Assembly (NCBI RefSeq): GCF_900249755.1
Contig: NZ_LT976854.1
Coordinates: forward strand, 308,334-372,333
Length of the DNA: 64,000 nucleotides
Direction: 5' to 3'
Origin: Cupriavidus taiwanensis
GTDB taxonomy: Bacteria > Pseudomonadota > Gammaproteobacteria > Burkholderiales > Burkholderiaceae
Position numbers and translations under genes: made by a program. This document shows positions 17,552-25,967 of this stretch, one piece after another (positions within the stretch are counted from its first letter, which is position 1; each line of letters begins with the position of its first letter). The notes under the pieces were generated by a model. The model made no database searches. It had not been told where the DNA came from and saw only the letters and a program-made list of their open reading frames with translations.

Positions 17552-18064
17552 ATGTCCGACAAGACTTTCAACGTGCTGGTGCTGTGCACTGGCAACTCCG
17601 CCCGCAGCGTGATGGCCGAAGCGCTGTTCAACGTACTCGGCAAGGGACGCTTTCACGCCTACAGTGCCGGAAGCCATCCGTCTGGCACGGTAAATCCCTA
17701 TGCCATCGAGCGCTGCCAGTCGATTGGCTATGATACTTCCGGCCTGCGCAGCAAGAGCTGGGACGAGTTCGCCCTGCCCGATGCGCCTCGCATGGACTTC
17801 GTCATCACGGTCTGCGACCAGGCCGCTGGCGAGGTCTGCCCGATCTGGCCGGGCACGCCCATCACGGCACATTGGGGCTTTATGGACCCTGCAGCAGTTC
17901 AGGGTTCCGACGAAGAGAAACGCAAGGTGTTCGACCAGGTCTTCCGCCAGATCCTGAATCGCGTCAGCCAGTTCGTGAACCTGCCGTTGCACATACTGGA
18001 CCGTAACGCTATCCAGAAGGAGATGCGGGCGATCGGTGAGCAGTCCGTGGAGGCCGGCCAATGA
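17552..18064 (+). CDS. arsC2: Arsenate reductase ArsC, low-molecular-weight phosphatase type
   Basis: 170 residues. The P-loop CTGNSARS starts with catalytic C12 and contains R18. Two further cysteines, C88 and C96 in VCDQAAGEVC, fit the redox relay that lets thioredoxin-type enzymes recycle. It reduces arsenate to arsenite in the cytosol for export by the next gene, which it overlaps by 4 bases. It is longer than Staphylococcus ArsC by a C-terminal helix of about 30 residues. A separate glutaredoxin-type ArsC sits three genes on, so the operon holds two unrelated arsenate reductases. Confidence 0.92.
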   Translation: MSDKTFNVLVLCTGNSARSVMAEALFNVLGKGRFHAYSAGSHPSGTVNPYAIERCQSIGYDTSGLRSKSWDEFALPDAPRMDFVITVCDQAAGEVCPIWPGTPITAHWGFMDPAAVQGSDEEKRKVFDQVFRQILNRVSQFVNLPLHILDRNAIQKEMRAIGEQSVEAGQ

Positions 18065-19125
18065 GAACGGCGCAGCAGTCCGCTGGCGCAGCGCAGCCCA
18101 GCGCCATCGGCTTCTTCGAGCGCTATCTGACCGTCTGGGTGGCGCTCTGCATCGTTTCCGGCATCTTGCTCGGCCAATCGCTGCCAGGGGTTTTCCAGGT
18201 CATTGGTGCCATGGAGATCGCACAGGTGAACCTGCCGGTCGGCGTGCTGATCTGGATCATGATCATCCCGATGCTGATCAAGATCGATTTCGGCGCGATG
18301 GGCCAGGTTGCAGGGCACTGGCGCGGCATCGGCGTGACGCTGTTCGTGAACTGGCTCGTCAAGCCGTTCTCGATGGCGCTGCTGAGTTGGCTCTTCGTGC
18401 GCCATCTGTTCGCCGGCTGGCTGCCGGCGGACCAGCTCGACAGCTACATTGCTGGCCTGATCCTCTTGGCGGCCGCGCCCTGCACGGCAATGGTGTTCGT
18501 CTGGTCGCAGCTGTGCAAGGGCGATCCCTACTTCACGCTGTCGCAGGTAGCACTCAACGACGCCATCATGATCGTCGCCTTCGCGCCTGTCGTCGCGCTG
18601 CTGCTGGGCCTGTCGTCGATCACCGTCCCATGGGACACGCTCATCACCTCGGTCGCGCTCTACATTATCGTGCCCGTGCTGATCGCACAGGTCATCCGCA
18701 AGGCATTGCTGGCGCGGGGGGAAGCCACATACAAGCGCGTTGTTGACGCGCTCGGGCCCTACTCGATCACCGCACTGCTTGCGACGCTCGTGCTGCTGTT
18801 CGGCTTCCAGGGCAATGCCATCGTGGAACAGCCACTGATCATCCTGTTACTGGCCGTGCCGATCCTGATCCAGGTCTTGCTGAACTCCGGCCTTGCCTAC
18901 TTGCTGAACCGCAAGCTCGGCGTTGCCCACTGCGTGGCGGGACCGTCGGCCCTGATCGGTGCAAGCAACTTCTTCGAACTGGCCGTGGCCACCGCCATCA
19001 GCCTGTTCGGCTTCCAATCTGGCGCAGCGCTGGCCACCGTCGTGGGCGTGCTGATCGAAGTGCCCGTGATGCTGTTTGTCGTTGGTGTCGTCAACCGCTC
19101 GCAGCACTGGTACGAATCGCACTGA
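18061..19125 (+). CDS. acr3: ACR3-type arsenite efflux transporter
   Basis: 354 residues with about 10 TM segments. The functionally essential cysteine of the ACR3 family is present in AAAPCTAMVFVWSQLC, and the family-typical GPSALIGASNFFELAVATAIS follows near residue 300. It exports As(OH)3 driven by the membrane potential. The gene is often called arsB in Cupriavidus although it is unrelated to E. coli ArsB. It overlaps the ArsC stop by 4 bases and is 9 bases before the second arsC. Confidence 0.93.
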   Translation: MRTAQQSAGAAQPSAIGFFERYLTVWVALCIVSGILLGQSLPGVFQVIGAMEIAQVNLPVGVLIWIMIIPMLIKIDFGAMGQVAGHWRGIGVTLFVNWLVKPFSMALLSWLFVRHLFAGWLPADQLDSYIAGLILLAAAPCTAMVFVWSQLCKGDPYFTLSQVALNDAIMIVAFAPVVALLLGLSSITVPWDTLITSVALYIIVPVLIAQVIRKALLARGEATYKRVVDALGPYSITALLATLVLLFGFQGNAIVEQPLIILLLAVPILIQVLLNSGLAYLLNRKLGVAHCVAGPSALIGASNFFELAVATAISLFGFQSGAALATVVGVLIEVPVMLFVVGVVNRSQHWYESH

Positions 19126-19134
19126 GGCCTCCCC

Positions 19135-19557
19135 ATGACCGTCACTATCTATCACAACCCCGCGTGCGGCACGTCGCGCAACACGCTGGCCATGATCCGC
19201 AACGCGGGCATCGAGCCGACCGTCATCGAATACCTGAGCACGCCACCGGACCGGCAGACCTTGCAGGCGATGATCCACGCTGCCGGCCTTACCGTGCGAG
19301 CAGCGATCCGCGAGAAGGGCACGCCCTATGCCGAGCTTGGCCTCGCCGATCCGGCGCTGACCGACGATCAGTTGCTTGACGCGATGCTGGCCAACCCTAT
19401 CCTGATCAACCGGCCCTTCGTTGTCACTGAGCGCGGCGTACGGTTGTGCAGGCCGTCCGAAGTCGTGCTGGATATCCTGCCGGCGCCCCAGCAAGGGGCC
19501 TTCACCAAGGAGGACGGCGAGGCCGTGGTCGACGAGCAAGGCCGGAGGATCCAATGA
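19135..19557 (+). CDS. arsC1: Arsenate reductase ArsC, glutaredoxin type
   Basis: 140 residues. [16 protein letters not shown] places the catalytic cysteine at C11. The conserved arginines of the R773-type fold are visible in the [10 protein letters not shown] and [16 protein letters not shown] segments. It uses glutathione and glutaredoxin to reduce arsenate. The stop overlaps the arsH start (ATGA). Having both ArsC classes may widen electron-donor use. Confidence 0.92.
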   Translation: MTVTIYHNPACGTSRNTLAMIRNAGIEPTVIEYLSTPPDRQTLQAMIHAAGLTVRAAIREKGTPYAELGLADPALTDDQLLDAMLANPILINRPFVVTERGVRLCRPSEVVLDILPAPQQGAFTKEDGEAVVDEQGRRIQ

Positions 19558-20318
19558 CCATGGATCTGCCCAATATCGTCCCCGCGGTGCTCGATACGCC
19601 CGACCTCCGCAAGCTGGAGCCGGCAATCGTCAGCAAGCATCCGCCGCGCATCTTGCTGCTCTACGGCTCGCTGCGCGAGACGTCGTACAGCCGCCTGCTT
19701 GTGCACGAAGCCGAACGGATCCTGCAGCATTTCGGGGCGCAGACCCGTGTCTTCGACCCGCACGGTCTGCCGATGGCCGACAGTGTGCCCGCCGATCACC
19801 CCAAGGTGGTCGAATTGCGCAAGCTCTCAGAGTGGTCGGAAGGCCAGATTTGGTGCAGCCCCGAGCGTCACGGCACGCTGACGGCCGTCTTCAAGAACCA
19901 GATCGACTGGCTGCCGCTGGAGATCGGCGGGATTCGCCCGACCCAGGGACGGACGCTGGCCGTCATGCAGGTGTGCGGCGGCTCGCAATCGTTCAACGCC
20001 GTCAACGCGCTGCGCGTGCTGGGCCGGTGGATGCGCATGGTGACAATCCCGAACCAGTCGTCGGTTGCCAAGGCGTACCAGGAATTCGAAGCCAACGGCC
20101 GCATGAAGCCATCCTCCTATTACGACCGCGTGGTCGACGTCATGGAGGAACTCTACAAGTTCACGCTTCTCGTGCGTGACCGCAGCGACTACCTGACCGA
20201 CCGCTACAGTGAACGCAAGGAAGCCGCGCCCGCCAACGCGATTACCCTCGCTGGGGCTGCCATGAGTCACGAAAACGAAGCGCAGACCGCCGACACCGAT
20301 CGCGGCGAAGTGGAATAA
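19554..20318 (+). CDS. arsH: ArsH NADPH-dependent FMN reductase / organoarsenical oxidase
   Basis: 254 residues. The ATG at 19554 is preceded by GGAGG at 19544-19548 and overlaps the arsC stop; the open frame upstream is not used. The flavodoxin-like fold has the phosphate loop motif [12 protein letters not shown] and the ArsH-specific [12 protein letters not shown] and [20 protein letters not shown] segments. ArsH oxidises trivalent organoarsenicals to less toxic pentavalent forms and lowers oxidative stress. A tail of about 25 residues after the core is poorly conserved in character. Confidence 0.92.
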   Translation: MTMDLPNIVPAVLDTPDLRKLEPAIVSKHPPRILLLYGSLRETSYSRLLVHEAERILQHFGAQTRVFDPHGLPMADSVPADHPKVVELRKLSEWSEGQIWCSPERHGTLTAVFKNQIDWLPLEIGGIRPTQGRTLAVMQVCGGSQSFNAVNALRVLGRWMRMVTIPNQSSVAKAYQEFEANGRMKPSSYYDRVVDVMEELYKFTLLVRDRSDYLTDRYSERKEAAPANAITLAGAAMSHENEAQTADTDRGEVE

Positions 20319-20335
20319 CCAGGGACGGGACGGCC

Positions 20336-21529
20336 ATGGAGCCCAGCAGCAGCGTGGTCGCCAGGCTCGGGATTGCCCAGACGCTGGCCTGGGGTTCGAC
20401 GTACTACCTGCCGGCCATGCTGGCAACGCCGATGGCAAAGGATCTTGGCGTTTCCACGCCGACGATTTTTGCGGCGTTCAGCGTCGCCTTGGTGGTCTCG
20501 GCATTGCTAGGGCCCACTGCTGGCCGGATGATTGATCGGACGGGCGGACGCTCGGTGCTCGTCGCAACGAGCATGGTATTCGCCATTGGTCTCGCCGGGC
20601 TCGGCGTGGCACAGGGGGCCGCTGGCCTCTTCGCCGCCTGGGTGATCCTGGGCATCGGTATGGGCGCTGGTCTCTACGAAGCAGCGTTCGCCACACTGGT
20701 TGCGCTGTACGGCAACCGTTCGCGCGGCGCCATCACGGGGATCACGCTGATCGCCGGCTTCGCCAGCACAGTCGGCTGGCCGCTCTCCACCTTCATGGAG
20801 GCGCACATCGGGTGGCGTGGCGCTTGCCTGTCCTGGGCAGCGCTGCATCTGACGCTGGGGCTAGCCCTGAACCTGAGCATGCCGCGAGTAACTGCCACGG
20901 CAACGGCACCCGGCAATGCCACGCCGCCAACGGGCGACGATCGGACGCCCCCAGCCGACGAGCGTGCGCAACGAGCGGCCTCCTACGCGCTGGCTTTCGT
21001 TTTTGCGGCGACCTGGTTCATCAGCACCGCCATGGCCGCACATCTTCCACGGCTGCTGCAGGCGGGCGGTGCGTCCCTGTCCACGGCCGTGATGGTGGGC
21101 GCGCTGATCGGCCCGGCGCAAGTCGGCGCCCGGATTCTGGAGTTCGGCTTGCTGCGCAAGGTCCACCCGTTGCTGTCCGCCCGGATCGCAGCGGCGCTTC
21201 ATCCTCTTGGCGCGCTGGCATTCGGTCTCGTGGGAGCACCTGCGGCAGCCTTGTTTGGCGTCCTGCACGGAGCCGGCAACGGCATCCTCACGATTGCCAA
21301 GGGCACGCTGCCGCTCGTTATTTTCGGACCGGGCGGCTACGGTCATCGTCAGGGCGTCTTGATGGCCCCGGCTCGCGTGGCGCAAGCGTTGGCGCCTTGG
21401 GTTTTCGGGATGTGTCTGGACCAGTTCGGAGGGAAGTCGCTGTGGTTGTCCTCAGGCCTTGGCGTGGCTTCCATCGCCGTGCTGCTAATAATGACGCAGG
21501 GGAACGGCTATCGCCCCAAGGCAGCGTGA
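20336..21529 (+). CDS. arsP: MFS transporter of the ars operon (ArsP of C. metallidurans type)
   Basis: 397 residues, 12 TM segments of the major facilitator superfamily, with an early ARLGIAQTLAWGSTYYLPA helix and a central hydrophilic loop (about 185-220). It begins 17 bases after arsH and ends the operon. In Cupriavidus metallidurans the last gene of the ars operon is an MFS permease called ArsP; it is not related to the Campylobacter permease of that name. Export of an organoarsenical or arsenite-related compound is inferred from the operon alone. Confidence 0.8.
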   Translation: MEPSSSVVARLGIAQTLAWGSTYYLPAMLATPMAKDLGVSTPTIFAAFSVALVVSALLGPTAGRMIDRTGGRSVLVATSMVFAIGLAGLGVAQGAAGLFAAWVILGIGMGAGLYEAAFATLVALYGNRSRGAITGITLIAGFASTVGWPLSTFMEAHIGWRGACLSWAALHLTLGLALNLSMPRVTATATAPGNATPPTGDDRTPPADERAQRAASYALAFVFAATWFISTAMAAHLPRLLQAGGASLSTAVMVGALIGPAQVGARILEFGLLRKVHPLLSARIAAALHPLGALAFGLVGAPAAALFGVLHGAGNGILTIAKGTLPLVIFGPGGYGHRQGVLMAPARVAQALAPWVFGMCLDQFGGKSLWLSSGLGVASIAVLLIMTQGNGYRPKAA

Positions 21530-21815
21530 CGCAGCGCCGCCGTCGGTGCTCGCTTCGGCCGGCGCGTCCTGACGGCACCGCCTACATCGGCGTATCCAGC
21601 ACCTCGGCGGTAAATGCTGGCATATGTCCAGTATTTTTGGCAAAAAGCGCGGATTTGACTAATCTAGCGGGCAAAAATTGCCATGCCAGCGTGCTGTTTG
21701 ATTCGCTTGCGCACAGGTTCAGCAGTAAAGCTCAAGAGTCACTCCGCTGGCGATAGCCGCCACGCATCCGTCCACGTCCGCTTGTCTTCATCGCATCCCC
21801 GACCGGTCCCGGACC
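21530..21815. other. AT-richer spacer with small palindromes after the ars operon
   Basis: No gene is seen. The middle part is AT-richer than its surroundings and holds three short symmetric elements: CTGG-CATATGT-CCAG around 21620, TTTTTG-G-CAAAAA at 21634-21646, and GGCAA-AAA-TTGCC near 21673. They may be a terminator or remnants at the edge of an acquired ars block. No attachment-site repeat was found. Confidence 0.3.
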
Positions 21816-22748
21816 CTAAACCCCAAGGCTCCCCGCCAACCGCTCCGCCAGCCCCTCGCGCCGAAACGCCTCCACAACATAGTCGACGAACACGCGCGTC
21901 TTGCCGGGCATCAGGGTGCGCGTAGGGTAGTACAACGAAATGGCGCCGGCATCGGCGTACCAGCGCGGCAGTACGCGCACCAGTTCGCCACGTTCGATCC
22001 ATGGCAGCACATCGGGGACTGCCAGCAGTGCCACGCCCAGTCCCAGTAGCGCGGCTTCGCGCATGGCGGCCGGGTCGGTCACCACGATGCGTTCTGGCAT
22101 GGTCGCCGCGGCCTCCTTGCCGGCGGCATCGCGCATGGTCCATTGGCGCGTGCGTCCGGTTCGGCCGGAACGCATGACGATGCCATCCATGGCCTCCAGC
22201 ATCGATGGATCGGCTCGGAGCGTGCGTTCCCGCAGGTACGCGGGCGATGCCACCGCGACGATATGCGCCGGTGCCAGTGGGCGCGACACCAGACCCGGCG
22301 CCAGCTCGAAGCCACCGCCTATGGCTGCGTCGAACCCTTCGGCAATCAGGTCGATGGGGCGGTTCTCGAAATGCCATTCCGGGCGGATCGCGGGGTAACG
22401 GTGCAGGAAATCGGGAAGCAACGGCATCACGTAAGCCATGCCGAACGACGGCGCCAGGCTGACCTTCAGCACGCCGGCCGGTTCGCCGTGGTCGTTCGAC
22501 ATGGCGGCGATGGCGGCCTGCAGCGCGTCCAGGTTGCCGCCGATCGAGGCAAGGAACCGTTCGCCCGCCTCGGTAAGCGTCAGCTTGCGAGTCGAGCGCT
22601 GAAACAGCCGCACGCCCAGGTTGCGCTCGAGCATCGCCACGTTGCGGCTGACGGCCGCGGGCGTCAGGGCCAGCCGGCGACCCGCCGCTGAAAAGCTGCC
22701 GGATTCGGCGCTGCGCACAAACGATTCAAGGTTGGCGAGGGTTTCCAT
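21816..22748 (-). CDS. LysR family transcriptional regulator
   Basis: 310 residues from the ATG at 22748 (METLANLESFVRSAESGSFS). An ATG at 22790 would add 14 residues not typical of the family and would lie on the probable operator. The N-terminal winged HTH (SAAGRRLALTPAAVSRNVAMLE) and the C-terminal periplasmic-binding-protein-like effector domain are both present. It belongs to the DsdA/CrgA-like branch that often controls a divergent oxidoreductase; here an SDR gene diverges from it. The effector is unknown. Confidence 0.88.
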   Translation of the reverse strand: METLANLESFVRSAESGSFSAAGRRLALTPAAVSRNVAMLERNLGVRLFQRSTRKLTLTEAGERFLASIGGNLDALQAAIAAMSNDHGEPAGVLKVSLAPSFGMAYVMPLLPDFLHRYPAIRPEWHFENRPIDLIAEGFDAAIGGGFELAPGLVSRPLAPAHIVAVASPAYLRERTLRADPSMLEAMDGIVMRSGRTGRTRQWTMRDAAGKEAAATMPERIVVTDPAAMREAALLGLGVALLAVPDVLPWIERGELVRVLPRWYADAGAISLYYPTRTLMPGKTRVFVDYVVEAFRREGLAERLAGSLGV

Positions 22749-22777
22749 GCCATCTAGATTACACGATCGCTTGAAGA

Positions 22778-22789
22778 TGATTCCAATCA
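22778..22789. promoter_or_regulatory. Probable LysR operator
   Basis: TGATT-CC-AATCA is a perfect inverted repeat of the T-N-A LysR-box kind in the 119-base region between the LysR gene and the divergent SDR gene. It is the only clear dyad there. Confidence 0.4.
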
Positions 22790-22867
22790 TTCATCGCTAA
22801 TCAGCATGGAATCGAACACCCATACTTCGTTCACACCTTCTGATTCACCCCCAACCGGAGCAACAAA

Positions 22868-23620
22868 ATGACCCAACCGACACTGCCCTTGGCCGGCAAA
22901 ATCGCCCTCGTCACCGGCGGCTCGCGCTCGATCGGCGCCGCCATTGCCCGCCGCCTGGCCGCCGACGGCGCGGCCGTGGCGCTGACCTACAGTGCCTCGC
23001 CGGACAAGGCCGCCAACGTGGTGCGCGAGATCGAAGCGGCCGGCGGCAGGGCGATCGCGCTTGCCGCAGACGCCGGTGACGCCGCGGCGGTGCGCCGGGC
23101 CGTGGCGGATACGGTGGCCGCATTCGGTGGGCTCGACATCCTCGTCAACAACGCCGGCCTGGGCCTGGGCGGCGCCATCGAGGACATCCCGTTCGACACC
23201 TACGAGCGCATGATCGCGGTGAACGTGACCGGCGTATTCGTGGCCACGCAGGAAGCCGTGCGCCATATGAAGCCGGGCGGGCGCGTGATCCACATCGGTT
23301 CGTCGATGGCGCGCTACGCGGCGTTTCCGACGGCATCGCTCTACACGCTGACCAAGGGTGCGATCGCAGGCTTCAATCGCAGCCTGGTGCGCGACCTGGG
23401 GCCGAAAGGCATCACGGTCAACACGGTCCATCCGGGCCCGACCGATACCGATATGAATCCTGCCGGCGGCCCGGTCAGTGAAATCGTCGGACCCGGCATT
23501 GCGCTGGGCCGATACGGGCAGCCGCATGAGATTGCCGGCGTGGTGGCGTTCCTCGCCGGCCCGGACGCAGCCTTCGTCACCGGTGCGGAGATCGTCGCCG
23601 ATGGCGGCTTCACCGCCTGA
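22868..23620 (+). CDS. SDR family NAD(P)-dependent oxidoreductase
   Basis: 250 residues, with GGAG just upstream of the ATG. The Rossmann motif TGGSRSIGAAIA (16-27), NNAGLG near 94 and the active-site pair S/YTLTK (SLYTLTKGA, about 158-166) are all in place, so the enzyme should be active. It resembles beta-ketoacyl-ACP reductase-like SDRs; the substrate cannot be read from sequence. It is divergent from and probably controlled by the LysR gene, and is followed after 14 bases by the broken F420-reductase-like gene. Confidence 0.88.
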   Translation: MTQPTLPLAGKIALVTGGSRSIGAAIARRLAADGAAVALTYSASPDKAANVVREIEAAGGRAIALAADAGDAAAVRRAVADTVAAFGGLDILVNNAGLGLGGAIEDIPFDTYERMIAVNVTGVFVATQEAVRHMKPGGRVIHIGSSMARYAAFPTASLYTLTKGAIAGFNRSLVRDLGPKGITVNTVHPGPTDTDMNPAGGPVSEIVGPGIALGRYGQPHEIAGVVAFLAGPDAAFVTGAEIVADGGFTA

Positions 23621-23634
23621 GCCAGGAGAGCAAC

Positions 23635-24257
23635 ATGCAAACGCATATCGGCAAGACCATCGGCATTATCGGCGCGGGGGCGATCGGCACGGCGTTCGCG
23701 AAGGCGCTGGCACGGCACGGCATCGACGCAGTGCTGGCCAACAGCCGCGGGCCTGAAACGCTGCAGGATGTCGTGACAGCGATCGGTCCTTCGATCCGCC
23801 CAGGCACGCGCGAGGAAGCCGCGGCGCAGGACATCGTGCTGGTGGCCGTGAACTGGTCGAAGCTGCCGCAGGCACTGAGCGGGCTGCCCGGCTTTGGCGG
23901 GCGCATTGTCATCGACGCCAACAATCCGATCGAGCCCCGCTGTTTCGCCCTGCGGACCTGCATGGCCGGGCTTCGAGCGAGGTGTTCGCAGACCTCGTGC
24001 CCGGCGCGCGCGTGGTCAAGGCGTTCAATCACCTGCAACCGGCGCTGGTCTCCGGCGATCCGCAAGCCGAAGGCGGCCGCCGCGTGATGTTCCTGTCGGG
24101 CGACGATGCCAACGCCAAAGCCGAGGTCGCCAGGTTGATCGATCGGCTCGGGTTCTTCGGCATCGATTTGGGTTCGCTCGCCGTGGGCGGAAGGCAGTAC
24201 CAGTTTCCGGGGGGAGCGCTGGCGGCGCTGAACCTGGTGGCGATGGGGACGACTTGA
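23635..24257 (+). pseudogene. NADPH-dependent F420-reductase-like protein, frameshifted
   Basis: The first frame gives the N-terminal Rossmann part (GKTIGIIGAGAIGTAFAKALA ... IVIDANNPIE) up to about 23934. The rest of the family continues in the next frame (EVFADLVPGARVVKAFNHLQP ... GGALAALNLVAM) to 24257. Reading AAC-AAT-CCG-ATC-GAG and then skipping into +1 gives APLFRPADLHGRASSEVF, so one base appears to be missing near 23934-23938. Intact members are about 205-210 residues and use NADP with small substrates. The cause is either a real deletion or a sequencing error. It follows the SDR gene in the same operon. Confidence 0.8.
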
Positions 24258-24356
24258 AGGAGGGTTGCCGAGAGTGGGAAGGGCGCAGCGACGGTGCGGC
24301 CACTGCCAACGCCGCACCTCTGTCAAAGGCGCCACGAACCCTCTGTCAGCAGCGTC

Positions 24357-24566
24357 CTATTTGCTCTTCAGTCCGCTCGCCTTCTGTGCATTCTCCAGGG
24401 CTTGCTTCTCCGCTGCGGCATTGATAGCGGCTTGCCGGTTTTGCTCGGTTGTATAGCACGCGTCACGGCTGATTCCTTGCGCCTGGCAATCGGCCATCCG
24501 TTGTGCCGGGCTTGAGCATCCGGCCATGACGGCAACGGCTGCGGTCGCGGTAAGCAGGATTCTCAT
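24357..24566 (-). CDS. Small lipoprotein
   Basis: 69 residues from the ATG at 24566, with GGAGAGA upstream on the reverse strand. The signal sequence ends in the lipobox VMAGC with C17, so the mature protein is about 53 residues. It has a Cys-containing segment MADCQAQGISRDACYTTEQNR and a helical Ala/Lys-rich end. Similar small lipoproteins of unknown role are common in Burkholderiales. It stands alone. Confidence 0.7.
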   Translation of the reverse strand: MRILLTATAAVAVMAGCSSPAQRMADCQAQGISRDACYTTEQNRQAAINAAAEKQALENAQKASGLKSK

Positions 24567-24714
24567 GTTCTCTCCTTCTTCGCTTGTGTACGGTATCGGG
24601 AAGAACAACGATAGCACGGTGCAGAATCACAGCAGGCGGGCAGCAGACCGGTATTGCCATGGCGCCAGGTGGAGGTAGTCACGGCGAGGCCCCTACCAAA
24701 AGAACAAAGACCCC

Positions 24715-24802
24715 CGTCATTCCCGCGAAAGCAGGAACCCAGCGACTTTAAGAAGCGCTTGCGCTTTAAAGACACTGGGTCCCCGCCTGCGCGGGGACGA
24801 CG
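24715..24802. repeat. 88-bp imperfect palindromic repeat (REP/MITE-like)
   Basis: The left arm starts CGTCATTCCCGCGAAAGCAGG and runs into ACCCAGCGACTTTAA. The right arm is its imperfect reverse complement (TTTAAAGACACTGGGT then CCCCGCCTGCGCGGGGACGACG). Both arms carry their own internal small hairpin. The outer arm matches the single hairpin at 6158-6185. It lies just after the end of an acyl-CoA dehydrogenase gene and could terminate that transcript. Confidence 0.65.
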
Positions 24803-24826
24803 TGTCGCCAATGACGCCGCCGCCGA

Positions 24827-25954
24827 TCAGGCCTCCATCACCTCGCCAAAACGCTGCAGGTGGTAGTCGCTGTCGCCCAGCAGCTGGTCCAGCATGGTCA
24901 GGCGCTTGAAGTAGTCGCCGACCGACAGCTCGTCGGTCATGCCCATGCCGCCGTGCAGCTGCACCGCCTGCTGGCCGACAAAGCGCCCGGCGCGCGCCAC
25001 CGTCACCTTGGCGGCCGACAGCATGCGGCGGCGCGCGGCGGGATCGGTTTCGTCCAGCGCCTGCGCGGCGACGTAGGCCATCGACAGCGCCAGTTCCTTC
25101 TGCACCAGCATGTCGGCCATGCGGTGCTGCAGCGCCTGGAAGCTCGCCAGCGGCTTGCCGAACTGCTGGCGCGTGCCAAGGTATTCGCCGGTGATCTGGA
25201 TCAGCTTTTCCATCGCGCCCGCGCCCTCGGCGCACAGCGCGGCGATGCCGTGCTCCAGGCCGACGCCGAGCGCCGCGAGCCCGTCGGCGGGCTGGCCCAC
25301 CAGCGCGCTGGCCGGCACGCTGACGTTCTGCAGCGACAGGTCGGCGGCACGCAGGCCGTCGATGGTGGGGTAGGCGGTCACGCCCAGGCCCTTGCTGTCG
25401 CGCGGCACCAGGAACAGCGCGATCTCGTTGCTGCCCGAGACGCGCGCGGTCAGCAGGTAGGCGTCGGCGGCGGCGCCGTGCCAGACCACGCTCTTGGTGC
25501 CGCTGATCACGTAGCCGTCGCCGCTGCGCTCGGCGCTGGCGCGGGCTGATTCCGGGCGGTAGCGGGTGGTGGGCTCCAGGTAGGCCAGCGTGACGATGCG
25601 CTCGCCCGCGGCGATCGCGGGCAGCCATTCTTGTTTTTGCGCGTCGCTGCCGTGGGCGGCCAGGATGGCGGCGGCCATCACGCCGCTGGGGGTGACCGGC
25701 TCCAGCACCAGGCCGCGGCCCAGCTCGCGCTGCACCACCAGCTGGCTGGCGGGGCCTTCGCCGAAGCCGCCGAAATCGGCCGGCACGGTCAGGCCCAGCA
25801 CGCCCATTTCGGCCAGCTTGTTCCACACGCCGCGGTCCAGGCTCTCGCCCTGGCGCGCGCTCTTGCGGCGGGCCTCGAAGGTGTATTCGGTATCGATGAA
25901 GCGGCGCAGGCTGTCCGCCAGCATCTGTTGCTCTTCGCTGTAGGTGAAGTCCAT
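24827..25954 (-). CDS. Acyl-CoA dehydrogenase, small-subunit (PimD-like) type
   Basis: 375 residues, ATG at 25954 with AAGGA upstream. It has the N-terminal helical ACAD domain (MDFTYSEEQQMLADSLRRFI), middle beta domain and C-terminal helical domain ending with VQLHGGMGMTDELSVGDYFKRL. Instead of the usual glutamate segment, this branch has an Asp/Glu in TDE. It is the shorter partner of the upstream gene (13-base gap). Paired ACADs of about 380 and 396 residues resemble PimD/PimC pimeloyl-CoA dehydrogenase, but the substrate is open. Confidence 0.87.
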   Translation of the reverse strand: MDFTYSEEQQMLADSLRRFIDTEYTFEARRKSARQGESLDRGVWNKLAEMGVLGLTVPADFGGFGEGPASQLVVQRELGRGLVLEPVTPSGVMAAAILAAHGSDAQKQEWLPAIAAGERIVTLAYLEPTTRYRPESARASAERSGDGYVISGTKSVVWHGAAADAYLLTARVSGSNEIALFLVPRDSKGLGVTAYPTIDGLRAADLSLQNVSVPASALVGQPADGLAALGVGLEHGIAALCAEGAGAMEKLIQITGEYLGTRQQFGKPLASFQALQHRMADMLVQKELALSMAYVAAQALDETDPAARRRMLSAAKVTVARAGRFVGQQAVQLHGGMGMTDELSVGDYFKRLTMLDQLLGDSDYHLQRFGEVMEA

Positions 25955-25967
25955 GTCAGCTATCCTT

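Noticed and set aside
16660..21529. ars operon as an element with flanking direct repeats
   Set aside because: No direct repeats or integrase/transposase genes were seen at either side, so island boundaries cannot be drawn.
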